A DNA stretch of 64,000 bases from CBDDLD01 sp965230605 (GTDB lineage Bacteria > Bacteroidota > Bacteroidia > Flavobacteriales > Flavobacteriaceae). The position numbers and the translations under genes are program-made. The first letter of the stretch is position 1. Each line of letters opens with the position of its first letter. Below are positions 1-8,774 of this stretch, in pieces. The notes under the pieces are model-generated. The model did no database searches and was not told the origin of the DNA. It worked only from the letters and a program-made list of their open reading frames with translations. Location: positions 1,922,001 to 1,986,000 of the forward strand of contig CBDDLD010000004.1 of the NCBI GenBank assembly GCA_965230605.1, in the 5' to 3' direction.

Positions 1-395
1 GAAGTGTCTCTGCATATATTAACAATATTGAAAGTGTATCAAAGCAAGAGGACAGTAAAGTTCTTGTGTCATTAATAGAAGAAGTCACAGGACACAAGGC
101 AAAAGTATGGGGCAATGAGAAAGTTCCTGATTTTTTAATTGGTTTCGGAAAGTACAAGTATAAGCGAAAGGCTGGAAACGAAGAGTTTGAATGGTTTAAC
201 GTGGGTTTTGCACCAAGGAAAACAAAGATGACAGTCTATTTAACTTTTGATATTGGTCAAGAGGAAGCACTGCTTAAAAAGTTAGGGAAATGCAAATGGG
301 GAAAAGGCTGTTTGTATATTAATAAATTAGCAGATGTTGATTTAAAGTACTTAAAACAGCTCATTGAAAGGAGTAAAGATGCCAAATGGCATTAA
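1..395 (+). CDS. DUF1801 family protein, 5' end outside the window
   Basis: The reading frame is open from base 3 to the TAA at 393-395, so the gene begins before the window. A GTG at 66 is in frame, but the upstream codons already read as family-like sequence (SVSAYINNIES, then KQEDSKVL), so that GTG is internal. DUF1801 (YdhG-like) proteins are small cytosolic alpha/beta proteins of uncertain function. The visible part has the usual core, with VWGNEKVPDFLIGFGKY followed by WFNVGFAPRK and a C-terminal IDKLADVDLK-like helix (here INKLADVDLK). The reading frame of the small gene that follows starts inside the 3' end of this one (ATG at 379), suggesting coupling. Family assignment is good; function is unknown. 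Confidence 0.75.
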   Translation, partial: SVSAYINNIESVSKQEDSKVLVSLIEEVTGHKAKVWGNEKVPDFLIGFGKYKYKRKAGNEEFEWFNVGFAPRKTKMTVYLTFDIGQEEALLKKLGKCKWGKGCLYINKLADVDLKYLKQLIERSKDAKWH

Positions 396-399
396 GTAG

Positions 400-618
400 T
401 TGAACGTAGAGTATATACAATCCATTGTTCAAAAGTATGGTCTTCCACATGGACTCAAAGAGTATATTGTTGATACTTTTGTTTACCTAATGTTCCAAGA
501 ACAGCTTCCTGAATATAGAATTCAAAACATGGGAGATCCGAAAATTGATGATTACTTAAAAACTCCTGACGATTTAAGTGCATTGAAGAATACCATTGTT
601 TCAGAATTTGTAGATTAG
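400..618 (+). CDS. Small hypothetical protein, TTG start or nonsense-broken gene
   Basis: 72 codons are open from a TTG at 400. The better start is an ATG at 379, preceded by AAAGGAG about 5-6 bases upstream and overlapping the end of the DUF1801 gene. That frame meets a TAG at 397-399 after six codons (MPNGIK), immediately before the TTG. Either the gene carries a nonsense mutation at codon 7, or translation restarts at the TTG. The product (NVEYIQSIVQKYGL, then YLMFQEQLPEYRIQ) looks like genuine coding sequence with no signal peptide or membrane segment. I do not recognise a family. Confidence 0.45.
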   Translation: MNVEYIQSIVQKYGLPHGLKEYIVDTFVYLMFQEQLPEYRIQNMGDPKIDDYLKTPDDLSALKNTIVSEFVD

Positions 619-775
619 TTATAAATACGGTAGCGAATAAATATTAAGTAGTTGGTTTAGAATTAATTTTATAAAATCACAAGTGTTTGGCATGAGTTGG
701 ATCGTGTTTGACGAAATTTGTTGCCAGCCGTTTCAGAATATTCTTGTTTAGCTGAAACTTTAAATCAGAAATCTT

Positions 776-1453
776 ATGAAACTTAGAATTGTAATCCTGT
801 TAATATGTGTAACTCTATTAAACTCATGCATTGTTAAATCACTTCAACCATTCTATACGAAGGACAAATTAGCATTTAACAAAGATCTTATCGGCAGTTG
901 GGAAGACCAACATAAAGGCATATGGCACGTTGCTTCTTTTAAAGAACAATTTGAAAAAGAGAATAGCAAGGAAAACGGGGAATTAAAAATAGACATATCT
1001 AAAGAAGATTTAGCTACTTATGAAGCCTATAAAGATGGTTATATTGTGGCTTATGATAGACCAGAAAAAGAAGAAGCTATATTTTTAGCTATGCCATTTA
1101 TGGTTGATGACCAATTGTTTTTAGATTTTACTCCTTTTTATTTTAATGACGATAACTTAGCTCCGATAGTTGGGGGTCATTTATTAAAGACACATTCCGC
1201 GGCTAAAGTCGATTTTAATTCGGAGGGCAACCCCAAATTTTCATGGTTGAGCGAAGAACGTATAAAACCCTTATATAAAGAAAATAAAATACGTTTAAAA
1301 CATGAAAAAATAGGTGTAGATGAAGATCTGGTACTTACGGCTTCTTCTGAAGAATTGCATGCCTTTTTAAGAAAATTCATGCAAGCTGACATAGAAAACA
1401 AATGGACAAAAGATGTTATTAGATTAAAGCCAAGTGATGTTAAACCTGAATAA
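776..1453 (+). CDS. Hypothetical lipoprotein upstream of LytS/LytT pair
   Basis: 225 residues starting with a lipoprotein signal: a basic MKLR, a hydrophobic stretch and a lipobox ending LNSC with Cys18. The mature part is soluble, charged and without a domain I recognise; it alternates Lys/Glu-rich and short hydrophobic strands. Its last 17 bases overlap the histidine kinase gene (ATG at 1437), so translation is probably coupled. This placement suggests an envelope partner or sensor accessory of the kinase, which is inference. No clear promoter was seen in the 157 bases upstream. Confidence 0.75.
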   Translation: MKLRIVILLICVTLLNSCIVKSLQPFYTKDKLAFNKDLIGSWEDQHKGIWHVASFKEQFEKENSKENGELKIDISKEDLATYEAYKDGYIVAYDRPEKEEAIFLAMPFMVDDQLFLDFTPFYFNDDNLAPIVGGHLLKTHSAAKVDFNSEGNPKFSWLSEERIKPLYKENKIRLKHEKIGVDEDLVLTASSEELHAFLRKFMQADIENKWTKDVIRLKPSDVKPE

Positions 1454-2492
1454 CTATATCAATAAAACCAACACCCATAGACCATTAGTGTTCAATAGCA
1501 TCTTATGGTCTATGGCCTTTGTGATACTCCTATTTATTTTTTCGAAAGGCAAAGCTCCAATAGCCATAGATTATATTTACACCATTGGTTTTCTTGTCTT
1601 TATGATCGTTCCGGTGAGTATCAACTTCTACATGCTGATTCCAAAGTTATTGAAGCGTGAAAGGTATGTTGTATATGGAATAACATTCATTATCAATCTT
1701 ATTGTTTTTGCTATTATCAATCAATGGCTTTTTGAGCCTTTATTAAATGTTCTTTTTTCAGATTATTTTTTTATTTCTTATTTGTCTAACACCAATATCC
1801 TAATCATATTTAGCATATTCCTGGTATCAACTACCTTAATAAAATTAGCGGAGGACTGGTTCTATTTTAATAAGACTCAAAATAAAATTTTAAGGCTTCA
1901 AAACCAGCATATACAAACACAATTATCCTCTTTGAGATCTCAGATCAACCCACATTTTTTGTTTAATTCGCTCAATGTTATCTATGCATTAGCATTAGAA
2001 AAAAAGGACACCACTAAAGAAGCTATAGTACAACTGTCTGATATTCTCAGATATGTCATTTATGATACAGATACAGAACGGGTCACACTAAAACAGGAAA
2101 TAGCTTTATTAAAGAACTATTCTTCATTTCAAAATCATAAATTGCACCAGAAAGACTTGGTTAAGTATGATATTGATGTAGAAAATGATCAATACAAGAT
2201 ATACCCGATGCTACTGCTACCCTTATTAGAAAATAGTTATAAGCATGGTGTGATATCTGGTGCTAATAACGATTTTATTACGCTAAGTATTCAACAAAAA
2301 AGAGATGCATTTACATTTGAAATCGCTAATCCTAATCATAAAAATAGCGCTGCTATTGATGATGGTTACTCTGGTGTGGGTTTAGATAACATCAGAAAAA
2401 ATCTAAATTTGGTGTATCCAGATCAACACCAATTAAATGTTGAAGAATCGGATACGGAGTTCAAAGTAATCCTAGAAATAAAGAATGGCTAA
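1437..2492 (+). CDS. LytS/YehU-type sensor histidine kinase
   Basis: Membrane sensor kinase of the LytS family (His_kinase PF06580 plus HATPase). Four hydrophobic segments fill roughly residues 15-135, followed by a short coiled region and the family signature INPHFLFNSLN with phospho-acceptor His173. The N box is LLPLLENSYKHG and the G box is GYSGVGLDNIRKNL near the C-terminus. A GTG at 1434 is also possible, but the ATG at 1437 is preferred. The gene overlaps the lipoprotein gene upstream by 17 bases and the response regulator downstream by 8 bases, so the three are very likely one transcript. The ligand is unknown. Confidence 0.93.
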   Translation: MLNLNNYINKTNTHRPLVFNSILWSMAFVILLFIFSKGKAPIAIDYIYTIGFLVFMIVPVSINFYMLIPKLLKRERYVVYGITFIINLIVFAIINQWLFEPLLNVLFSDYFFISYLSNTNILIIFSIFLVSTTLIKLAEDWFYFNKTQNKILRLQNQHIQTQLSSLRSQINPHFLFNSLNVIYALALEKKDTTKEAIVQLSDILRYVIYDTDTERVTLKQEIALLKNYSSFQNHKLHQKDLVKYDIDVENDQYKIYPMLLLPLLENSYKHGVISGANNDFITLSIQQKRDAFTFEIANPNHKNSAAIDDGYSGVGLDNIRKNLNLVYPDQHQLNVEESDTEFKVILEIKNG

Positions 2493-3180
2493 TACGGGCT
2501 TAAAAATACGGTGTATTATAGTTGATGATGAACTATCATCACAGCGTGTCTTAGAACACTTTATTGCTGATACCGACCTATTAGATCTAAAGGCTACATG
2601 CAATAATGCTAAAGAAGCGTTTAAATATTTGCAACTACATCAAGAGATCGATCTATTATTTCTAGACATCAATATGCCCAGTCAATCTGGATTAGATTTT
2701 TACAAAACATTACAGCATCCGCCGAAAGTTATATTCACCACAGCCTATCCGCAATATGCTGTTGAGGGTTTTGAAGTAAATGCTATTGATTATCTATTAA
2801 AACCATTTTCTTATGAGCGTTTTTTAACGGCTATCAATAAATTCATCACCCATAATACTACAAAAGCACCCGCGGATGATTATATCTTATTGAAAGAAAA
2901 CAAGGCCTTGCATAAGGTTAACTACAATGATATTCTGTATGTTGAGGCCTATGGCGATTATGTGAAGATCAATACTTTAGATAAAGTCATTGTAACCCAT
3001 AGTACATTCTCAAAGTTTTTATCTGCATTACCCAATCAATTTTTACGAACTCATAAATCTTTTAGTGTTAACTTAGAGCATCTAAAACTAGTTTCCGGAA
3101 ATCAAATTCATATTCAAGATCATATCATACCTATTGGGCAAACATATAAATCTGAGGTCATGGAAGCACTTAACTCATAG
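2485..3180 (+). CDS. LytTR-type response regulator
   Basis: Two-domain regulator: a receiver (residues about 8-125) with the acidic pair in IIVDDE, phospho-acceptor Asp61 in LFLDINMP and Lys106 in YLLKPF, then a LytTR DNA-binding domain (about 135-230) containing YVEAYGDYVKI and FLRTHKSFSVN. It is the cognate partner of the upstream LytS-type kinase, whose stop codon it overlaps. LytTR proteins bind pairs of short direct repeats; I did not identify such a pair upstream of the lipoprotein gene. Target genes are unknown. Confidence 0.93.
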   Translation: MANTGLKIRCIIVDDELSSQRVLEHFIADTDLLDLKATCNNAKEAFKYLQLHQEIDLLFLDINMPSQSGLDFYKTLQHPPKVIFTTAYPQYAVEGFEVNAIDYLLKPFSYERFLTAINKFITHNTTKAPADDYILLKENKALHKVNYNDILYVEAYGDYVKINTLDKVIVTHSTFSKFLSALPNQFLRTHKSFSVNLEHLKLVSGNQIHIQDHIIPIGQTYKSEVMEALNS

Positions 3181-3188
3181 CATAACTT

Positions 3189-3662
3189 ATGGACGTAGCC
3201 AATCTTTCAACCATAAAAAAAGAATTAAATTATTTATCTCAGGAAGAACTTATAGCATTATGCCTTCGCTTAGGACGTTTTAAAAAGGAAAATAAAGAAT
3301 TACTGAGTTACCTTCTATTTGAAGCCGGAGATGAAGATGGGTATATTATCTCTGTAAAAGGAAAGATTGATGAAGCATTTAGTACTATTAATCCTGATAG
3401 CTACTTTTACATGAAAAAAACCATCAGAAAGGCCCTAAAACAGATAAGAACTTACAACCGTTATTCTCTTAATAAAGCTACAGAGGTGGAGCTCCTACTC
3501 TACTTTTGTGAAAAATTGAATGAACTTAGTCCCTCTATACATAGAAACACAACGTTGAGCAATCTCTACCAACGTCAAGTAGAAAGTATCAGGACTAAGA
3601 TCTCTAAGCTCCATGAGGACTTACAATACGATTACAATCAATCATTAATCAATCTCAGATGA
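3189..3662 (+). CDS. Hypothetical helical protein
   Basis: 157 residues, highly charged and predicted largely helical (LSQEELIALCLRLGRFKKENKELL at the N-terminus), without signal peptide or membrane segment. I recognise no family. It starts 8 bases after the response regulator stop, and its stop overlaps the start of the acetyltransferase gene in an ATGA. It therefore belongs to the same transcript, but nothing in its sequence links it mechanistically to the two-component system. Confidence 0.75.
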   Translation: MDVANLSTIKKELNYLSQEELIALCLRLGRFKKENKELLSYLLFEAGDEDGYIISVKGKIDEAFSTINPDSYFYMKKTIRKALKQIRTYNRYSLNKATEVELLLYFCEKLNELSPSIHRNTTLSNLYQRQVESIRTKISKLHEDLQYDYNQSLINLR

Positions 3663-4192
3663 TCCAATTTGATAACTATACCATCAGATTATTACAACTT
3701 GAAGACCTACATCCCTATTATGAACTCGTACAGAAAAACAGAAGTCGATTAGAAGATTTTTTCACGGGGACGGTTTCAAGAACCCAAACCCTTGATGATA
3801 CAAGAAAGTTTCTTAATGATATCATACAGCGCATAAAGGATAAAAGCTATTACCCCTTTATCATAGTAGATGAAACTGATAATAAGATTATTGGGTTTTT
3901 AGACTTAAAAAATATTGATTGGAGCATCCCAAAAACGGAAATGGGATCTTATATAGATTCGGATTATGCCGGTAAAGGCATAACCACTAAAGCCTTCCGT
4001 TTATTTTGTGACTACTGTTTTTCTGAATTTAAATTCAAAAAACTATTTCTAAGGACGCACCATAGTAATAAAGCTGCTATAGCCGTAGCGGAGAAATGTG
4101 GCTTTGAGAAAGAAGGTGTTATTAGGTGTGATTATAAAACTACTTCCGGTGAGGTGGTTGATCTCATCTATTACGGTCTGCTAAATACATAG
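3659..4192 (+). CDS. GNAT family N-acetyltransferase, RimJ/RimL type
   Basis: 177-residue acetyltransferase of the RimL-like branch of the GNAT superfamily, which acetylates protein N-termini or small amines with acetyl-CoA. Visible landmarks are the N-terminal beta strand with LLQLEDLHPYYELV, the central GFLDLKNIDW, the acetyl-CoA loop region YAGKGITTKAFRLF and the C-terminal NKAAIAVAEKCGFEKEG. It overlaps the upstream hypothetical gene by four bases and is followed by a strong AT-rich hairpin at 4196-4224. Substrate cannot be predicted. Confidence 0.88.
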   Translation: MIQFDNYTIRLLQLEDLHPYYELVQKNRSRLEDFFTGTVSRTQTLDDTRKFLNDIIQRIKDKSYYPFIIVDETDNKIIGFLDLKNIDWSIPKTEMGSYIDSDYAGKGITTKAFRLFCDYCFSEFKFKKLFLRTHHSNKAAIAVAEKCGFEKEGVIRCDYKTTSGEVVDLIYYGLLNT

Positions 4193-4195
4193 ATG

Positions 4196-4224
4196 AAATT
4201 CTTATTCATAGTGAATAAGAATTT
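4196..4224. terminator. Perfect AT-rich hairpin after the LytS/LytT operon
   Basis: Two 13-base arms (AAATTCTTATTCA and its exact complement) flank a TAG loop, directly after the acetyltransferase stop codon and 20 bases before the next gene. There is no long T-run, only TTTATTA, so termination is plausible but not certain. The perfect symmetry could also serve as a protein binding site. Confidence 0.55.
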
Positions 4225-4244
4225 ATTACCTTTCATTTCTAGTA

Positions 4245-5243
4245 ATGAAAAAGTTTATCATAAACATAGCCAAGTTTATACTTCTTTTAAGCGCCATACT
4301 AGCCATACCAACAGCATTGTATGTTAAGAAGGATGTTTATGCCGATTTTGGAATTAAGCAAAACTATTCCTGGAAATATTTTTTTCAATCCCTAGGTGAT
4401 GTATCGACTAAAAAGCTGATACACTCTGATAAGAATTACAACTCTTTCATTTTTGGTAGTAGTAGAGCTTGTAGTGTTTATGCCTGCTATTTACAAGAAA
4501 AAATACCGAGCTCTTCTTTTTTTCATTACGCCAATTGGGGAGAGACCGTTGGAGGTATGTATAAAAAATTAAAATTAATAGACGATCTGTCTATGCCTAT
4601 AGAAAATGCCATTATCTATATAGATACGGACTTTACATTTGAGGATAATGGTGAACCCAGAGAAAATGATCATTATCTCATTACTGAAGAAAAGCAGCAC
4701 GAACAACTTCTCCGGCATTACAGGAGTTTCTTCTCAAATATAAATTCAGATAAATTGAAGCTCCTTATGGGCGGTACTATTGAGGGCGATCAATTCCCCA
4801 ACTGGGAGTCGGATAAAATTACTAATGATTCTAATTATCTGTGCAATGACGCCAATATTGAAGCCTATGGTGAAATCTCTAAAGATGCTGCATATTTATC
4901 TGAAATAGATTCTTTAAAGAACGTAGGGTTCTTATACGAAAGACCGCGCAAACAGGCTTATAAAGCCTCTCAAATTTCGGATACTGAAAAAGCATATCTA
5001 TCTAAGATCAAAACACTTCTAGATAAACATCAAACACAGTATTACGTTATAATTACTCCACTTTACGATCAGTTAAAATTCAGTGATGAAGATTATCATG
5101 TTTTAAGTTCTTATTTTGGAGAACACCTATATGATTTCTCAGGAATATCAGAAATTACTAATGATGCTTCAAACTATCCTGATAAAGTTCATTTTCTAAG
5201 GCATATTTCTAAAGAGATGCTAGATTCTGTAATTAAACCGTAA
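4245..5243 (+). CDS. Membrane-anchored SGNH-hydrolase-like protein
   Basis: 332 residues with a single N-terminal membrane anchor (about residues 5-26) and an extracytoplasmic domain. SGNH features are a GSSR block at 71-74 (block I position, nucleophile Ser likely 72 or 73), an Asn/Gly region with NWGETVGG, and a C-terminal block V with Asp313 and His316 in YPDKVHF. The arrangement resembles DltD/AlgX-like membrane-anchored SGNH proteins that act on cell-surface glycans or esters. I infer a carbohydrate or lipid O-acyl role, with the substrate unknown. It is convergent with holA, with only four bases between the stops. Confidence 0.6.
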   Translation: MKKFIINIAKFILLLSAILAIPTALYVKKDVYADFGIKQNYSWKYFFQSLGDVSTKKLIHSDKNYNSFIFGSSRACSVYACYLQEKIPSSSFFHYANWGETVGGMYKKLKLIDDLSMPIENAIIYIDTDFTFEDNGEPRENDHYLITEEKQHEQLLRHYRSFFSNINSDKLKLLMGGTIEGDQFPNWESDKITNDSNYLCNDANIEAYGEISKDAAYLSEIDSLKNVGFLYERPRKQAYKASQISDTEKAYLSKIKTLLDKHQTQYYVIITPLYDQLKFSDEDYHVLSSYFGEHLYDFSGISEITNDASNYPDKVHFLRHISKEMLDSVIKP

Positions 5244-5247
5244 TGGA

Positions 5248-6252
5248 TCAATTCATAATCCGAACCAGAAGTTCTTTCAAAAGATCACCTTGAGGAACCG
5301 CATTTGCACCGACACCCTTACTTTTTACATCAAACTCTCTGAGCGTATTTATGACAGCGCTTACTTTTTTCATTGGATAATTTCTACCTGCAGTAATATA
5401 TTCATTAACAAAGTACGGATTCACCTTTAGAGCACTGGCTACGCTACGTGGCGATTTATCATTAAGCCCATGAAAATGTAATAGCTGAGAAAAAAAGTTG
5501 AACAGTAGTGATACGGTAACTACCATTGGGTTATCCTTTGGATTTTCTTCAAAATACTTTGCAATCTTAAAAGCCTTCATTGTGTTACGCTCACCAACAG
5601 CCTTACGCAATTCAAAATTGTTGTAGTCTTTACTGATACCAATATGCGTTTCTATATGCTCAGGTGTAATCTGTGTGCCTTCAGGTAAAATGATTTTTAA
5701 CTTATTGAGCTCATTATCAATTTTACTTAATTCAGTTCCTAAAAATTCAACAAGCATTTGTGCAGCTTTAGGTGAAATACTATACTTCTGGCCAGACAAC
5801 ACACGACGAATCCAATCTGCAACTTGATTTTCATATAATTTTTTGCTCTCAAAAACTAGCCCTGATTTCTGTACAGCCTTATACAAGGCTTTACGTTTAT
5901 CTAATTTCTTGTACTTGTAATTAATAACCAAAACCGTTGTTGGTTGAGGGTTTTCAGCATAGCTTACTAACTTTTCGATCGTGCGGCTCAAATCTTGAGC
6001 TTCTTTAACAATAACCACCTGCCGTTCTGCCATCATTGGATAGCGTTTAGCATTACTTGTAATATCTTCAATGGATATATCTCTTCCATACAACACCATT
6101 TGATTAAAGCCTTTTTCTGTTTCGTCCAAAACGTTGGCCTCTATATAGTCTGAAATCTTATCTATATAGTAGGGCTCTTCCCCCATCAAAAAATAGATCG
6201 GCTTTATATTCCCTTTCCTTATATCATTAACAAGTAATTTTACGTCTTCCAA
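5248..6252 (-). CDS. holA: DNA polymerase III subunit delta
   Basis: Delta subunit of the clamp loader, which opens the sliding clamp during replication. The sequence has the degenerate AAA+ fold with KPIYFLMGEEPYYID near the N-terminus, QVVIVKEAQ and ILPEGTQITPEHIE, followed by the helical collar domain. No ATG lies at the expected start. I prefer the TTG at 6252, which gives EDVKLLVNDIRKGNIK as the first residues, as in relatives; a TTG at 6291 would add 13 residues. It is divergent from the HsdR_N gene, the usual flavobacterial arrangement. Confidence 0.93.
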   Translation of the reverse strand: MEDVKLLVNDIRKGNIKPIYFLMGEEPYYIDKISDYIEANVLDETEKGFNQMVLYGRDISIEDITSNAKRYPMMAERQVVIVKEAQDLSRTIEKLVSYAENPQPTTVLVINYKYKKLDKRKALYKAVQKSGLVFESKKLYENQVADWIRRVLSGQKYSISPKAAQMLVEFLGTELSKIDNELNKLKIILPEGTQITPEHIETHIGISKDYNNFELRKAVGERNTMKAFKIAKYFEENPKDNPMVVTVSLLFNFFSQLLHFHGLNDKSPRSVASALKVNPYFVNEYITAGRNYPMKKVSAVINTLREFDVKSKGVGANAVPQGDLLKELLVRIMN

Positions 6253-6296
6253 AGTAATTTTTATAATGCTAGAAGTACCAAAACTTGGCAAGAGTG

Positions 6297-6326
6297 TTGG
6301 TAATTATGTTTAGTAGTTTAACTTTG
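6297..6326 (+). promoter_or_regulatory. Bacteroidetes-type promoter for the HsdR_N gene
   Basis: TTG at 6297-6299, a 19-base spacer, then TAACTTTG at 6319-6326, which fits the TTG / TAnnTTTG pattern exactly. Predicted transcription would start about 15 bases before the GTG at 6348. On the other strand TAATTTTG at 6346-6339 may be the -7 of holA, but without a convincing partner. Confidence 0.6.
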
Positions 6327-6347
6327 ATAAAAATTAGTCAAAATTAA

Positions 6348-6788
6348 GTGCAGGATCTAAATTTCCCTCCTTTTAATTATCGTCTCAAAAATACAGAAAA
6401 TAAAGTTTCAATTTTTGATGTCATTCGTAAAAAATTTGTGATTCTTCAACCCGAAGAATGGGTGAGGCAACACTGTATTCATTTCTTATTGAATCATAAA
6501 AATTATCCGAAATCACTGATTAATGTGGAGAAAGAATTGCGAGTGAATGATCTAAGAAAGCGATACGATATCGTTGTTTTTAATTCTAAAGGTGATATCC
6601 ATATCGTCGTTGAGTGTAAAGCGCCCAGCATTACTATTAATCAAGATACTTTTGATCAAATAGCACGATACAACATGGCATTAAATGCAACGTATTTGAT
6701 GGTGACTAATGGAATTAATCATTATTATTGTCAAATGGATTTTGAGAAAAAGCAATATACTTTTTTACAAAACCTCCCTGATTATTAA
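6348..6788 (+). CDS. HsdR N-terminal-like (PD-(D/E)XK) protein
   Basis: 146-residue protein matching the HSDR_N_2 domain, the nuclease-fold part of type I restriction R subunits, standing alone. The fold's acidic residues are visible: Glu61 in VEKEL, Asp74 in RYDIVVF, and Glu89-Cys-Lys91 in VECKAP. There is no helicase, HsdM or HsdS gene nearby, and this gene is a regular flavobacterial neighbour of holA, so a housekeeping nucleic-acid role is more likely than restriction. The start is a GTG at 6348, supported by the promoter at 6297-6326. It runs into the glycosyltransferase gene 11 bases later. Confidence 0.82.
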   Translation: MQDLNFPPFNYRLKNTENKVSIFDVIRKKFVILQPEEWVRQHCIHFLLNHKNYPKSLINVEKELRVNDLRKRYDIVVFNSKGDIHIVVECKAPSITINQDTFDQIARYNMALNATYLMVTNGINHYYCQMDFEKKQYTFLQNLPDY

Positions 6789-6799
6789 AGTCTTTTCAG

Positions 6800-7795
6800 A
6801 TGCTGACGACTAAAGATGTAGCTGTTGTTATACTAAACTGGAATGGTAAAGCTTTGTTAGAACAGTTTTTACCTTCAGTGGTTATGCATTCTGGTGATGC
6901 TATCATCTATGTCGCAGATAATGCTTCAGAAGATGATTCTATAGCCTTTGTTACTCAAAGGTATCCCAAAGTTAAAATCATAAGAAATGAAACTAATGGT
7001 GGTTATGCCAAAGGGTACAATGATGCTCTCAAATCTATAGAGCCTCCTATTCTATGCCTTTTAAATAATGATGTCGAAGTCACGCCACAATGGTTAGACC
7101 CAATCGTTGAAACCTTTAATACTGATCGTGACACTGCCATAGTTCAACCAAAAATCCGCGATTATAAAAACAGGTCTTATTTTGAATATGCCGGTGCTGG
7201 TGGTGGTTTTATCGATAAATATGGTTACCCGTATTGCAGAGGTCGAATTTTTGATACTTTGGAAGAAGACAAAGGGCAATACAATGATGTAACTTCCATT
7301 TTTTGGGCTTCAGGTGCATGTTTCTTTATCAGGAATACGGTTTTTAAAGCACTTCAAGGTTTTGATGAGTCTTTCTTTGCCCATATGGAAGAGATTGACC
7401 TTTGCTGGAGAGCTTATAATATGGAGCATTCTATAAAATATGTCGGACAATCTGAAGTCTATCACCTTGGTGGTGGCACACTTAGTAATTTGAGTCCGAA
7501 GAAAACATATCTCAATTTCAGGAATAGCCTCTCTACACTATATAAGAATACCAAGAGCCCGTTTTTTATTATACTCACCCGATTGCTATTGGATGGTTTA
7601 GCAGGAATACGATTTTTAATAAAGCTTCAACCAAGGCATACCTATGCTATTCTAAAGGCGCATTTTCATTTCTACTCAAGGGTTTCAGAACTGAACGCTA
7701 AAAGAAAATTGCTAAAAAAACGGTCAGGTTATTACGAAAGATCGTCTATTGTCTGGGATTATTTTGTTAAAAAGAAGCGCCTTTTTAATAGTTAA
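6800..7795 (+). CDS. Family 2 glycosyltransferase (rhamnosyltransferase-like)
   Basis: GT2-fold enzyme of the WbbL/rhamnosyltransferase branch. It has VVILNWNG at the N-terminus, VADNAS for nucleotide binding, LLNNDVE as the metal-binding acidic motif, and MEEIDLCWRA as the catalytic base region, then a hydrophobic C-terminal stretch that probably associates with the membrane. It transfers a sugar in surface-glycan assembly; the donor is not deducible. The gene follows the HsdR_N gene by 11 bases, a conserved flavobacterial pairing. Confidence 0.9.
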   Translation: MLTTKDVAVVILNWNGKALLEQFLPSVVMHSGDAIIYVADNASEDDSIAFVTQRYPKVKIIRNETNGGYAKGYNDALKSIEPPILCLLNNDVEVTPQWLDPIVETFNTDRDTAIVQPKIRDYKNRSYFEYAGAGGGFIDKYGYPYCRGRIFDTLEEDKGQYNDVTSIFWASGACFFIRNTVFKALQGFDESFFAHMEEIDLCWRAYNMEHSIKYVGQSEVYHLGGGTLSNLSPKKTYLNFRNSLSTLYKNTKSPFFIILTRLLLDGLAGIRFLIKLQPRHTYAILKAHFHFYSRVSELNAKRKLLKKRSGYYERSSIVWDYFVKKKRLFNS

Positions 7796-7894
7796 TAATT
7801 CCGTTAGTAAAAGTTTTGTTAATCCTTACAGTAGCCTTTTCAATTTACATACTTTTGATGTAAGTGAATTTAAAATCATTTAATTGTATTAAGT

Positions 7895-8752
7895 ATGAAA
7901 AAAGTAATGTTATTAAGTGTCTGCGGAATGCTGGTGTTATCATCATGTGTATCGAAGAAAGAGTATGCAGCACTTGAAGCAAAACAAAAAGAAACTCAAG
8001 ATTTATTAAACAGTGCTACAGTAAAGCTAAACAGTTGTTTAGCAGACAAAGCTGCTGCTACAGCACGTTTAGAAGGGATGAAAGAACAATTAGCTGATCT
8101 GCGTAAAGCAAATCAGGATTTAATTGATACTAAAGGTAATTTAACCACGCTAACTAAAAAAGGAGCCGAGAACTTAGAACGCTCTCTTGAAAGTTTAAAA
8201 GAAAAGGATTTAAAGATCTCTCGTTTACAAGATGCACTTACAAAAAAAGATAGTGTAACTCTAGCCATTGTTACTAGTCTTAAAAAGGAAGTAGGTATTA
8301 ATGATCCGGATATTGAAATTAATGTCGAAAAAGGTGTAGTTTTTATATCTATCGCAGATAAGCTACTATTTAAAACAGGAAGCTATAATGTAACGCCAAG
8401 AGCAAAAGAGGTTCTATCTAAGGTTGCTAAAGTAATCAACAGTAAGCCAAATTTTGAAGCTATGGTAGAATCGCATACTGATAATGTACCATATAGTAAG
8501 CCTCCATTAGTTGATAATTGGGACCTTAGTGTAAAACGTGCTACTTCTGTAGTGAGAGTTTTAGAAGAACTAGAGGTAAACCCTCAACAGTTAATAGCTG
8601 CTGGGCGTAGTTACTATGTCCCATTAGTAGAAAACGATACTGCTGAAAATAAGGCTAAAAACAGACGTACACGTATCGTTGTACTTCCTAAAATTGATCA
8701 ATTCTATGATATGATTGAAGAGGAAATGAAAAATTTATCAGCTGGTAATTAA
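7895..8752 (+). CDS. OmpA-family outer membrane lipoprotein
   Basis: 285 residues: lipoprotein signal ending LSSC (Cys18), a coiled coil from about 24 to 120 (many Lys/Glu/Gln heptads), then a C-terminal OmpA peptidoglycan-binding domain (about 145-275) with VESHTDNVPY, NWDLSVKRA and NRRTRIVV. It tethers the outer membrane to the cell wall. A TACTTTTG matching the Bacteroidetes -7 lies at 7850-7857, but no partner -33 at normal spacing was found. A strong terminator follows at 8775. Confidence 0.93.
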   Translation: MKKVMLLSVCGMLVLSSCVSKKEYAALEAKQKETQDLLNSATVKLNSCLADKAAATARLEGMKEQLADLRKANQDLIDTKGNLTTLTKKGAENLERSLESLKEKDLKISRLQDALTKKDSVTLAIVTSLKKEVGINDPDIEINVEKGVVFISIADKLLFKTGSYNVTPRAKEVLSKVAKVINSKPNFEAMVESHTDNVPYSKPPLVDNWDLSVKRATSVVRVLEELEVNPQQLIAAGRSYYVPLVENDTAENKAKNRRTRIVVLPKIDQFYDMIEEEMKNLSAGN

Positions 8753-8774
8753 TATTACAAGTAAATAATATAGT

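Noticed and set aside
6348..6788. HsdR_N protein as part of a restriction or defence system
   Set aside because: No methylase, specificity or helicase subunit is present, and the holA neighbourhood is a constant flavobacterial arrangement.
7850..7857. Full promoter for the OmpA lipoprotein gene
   Set aside because: Only the -7 element was found; the nearest TTG upstream is 31 bases away, so spacing is wrong.
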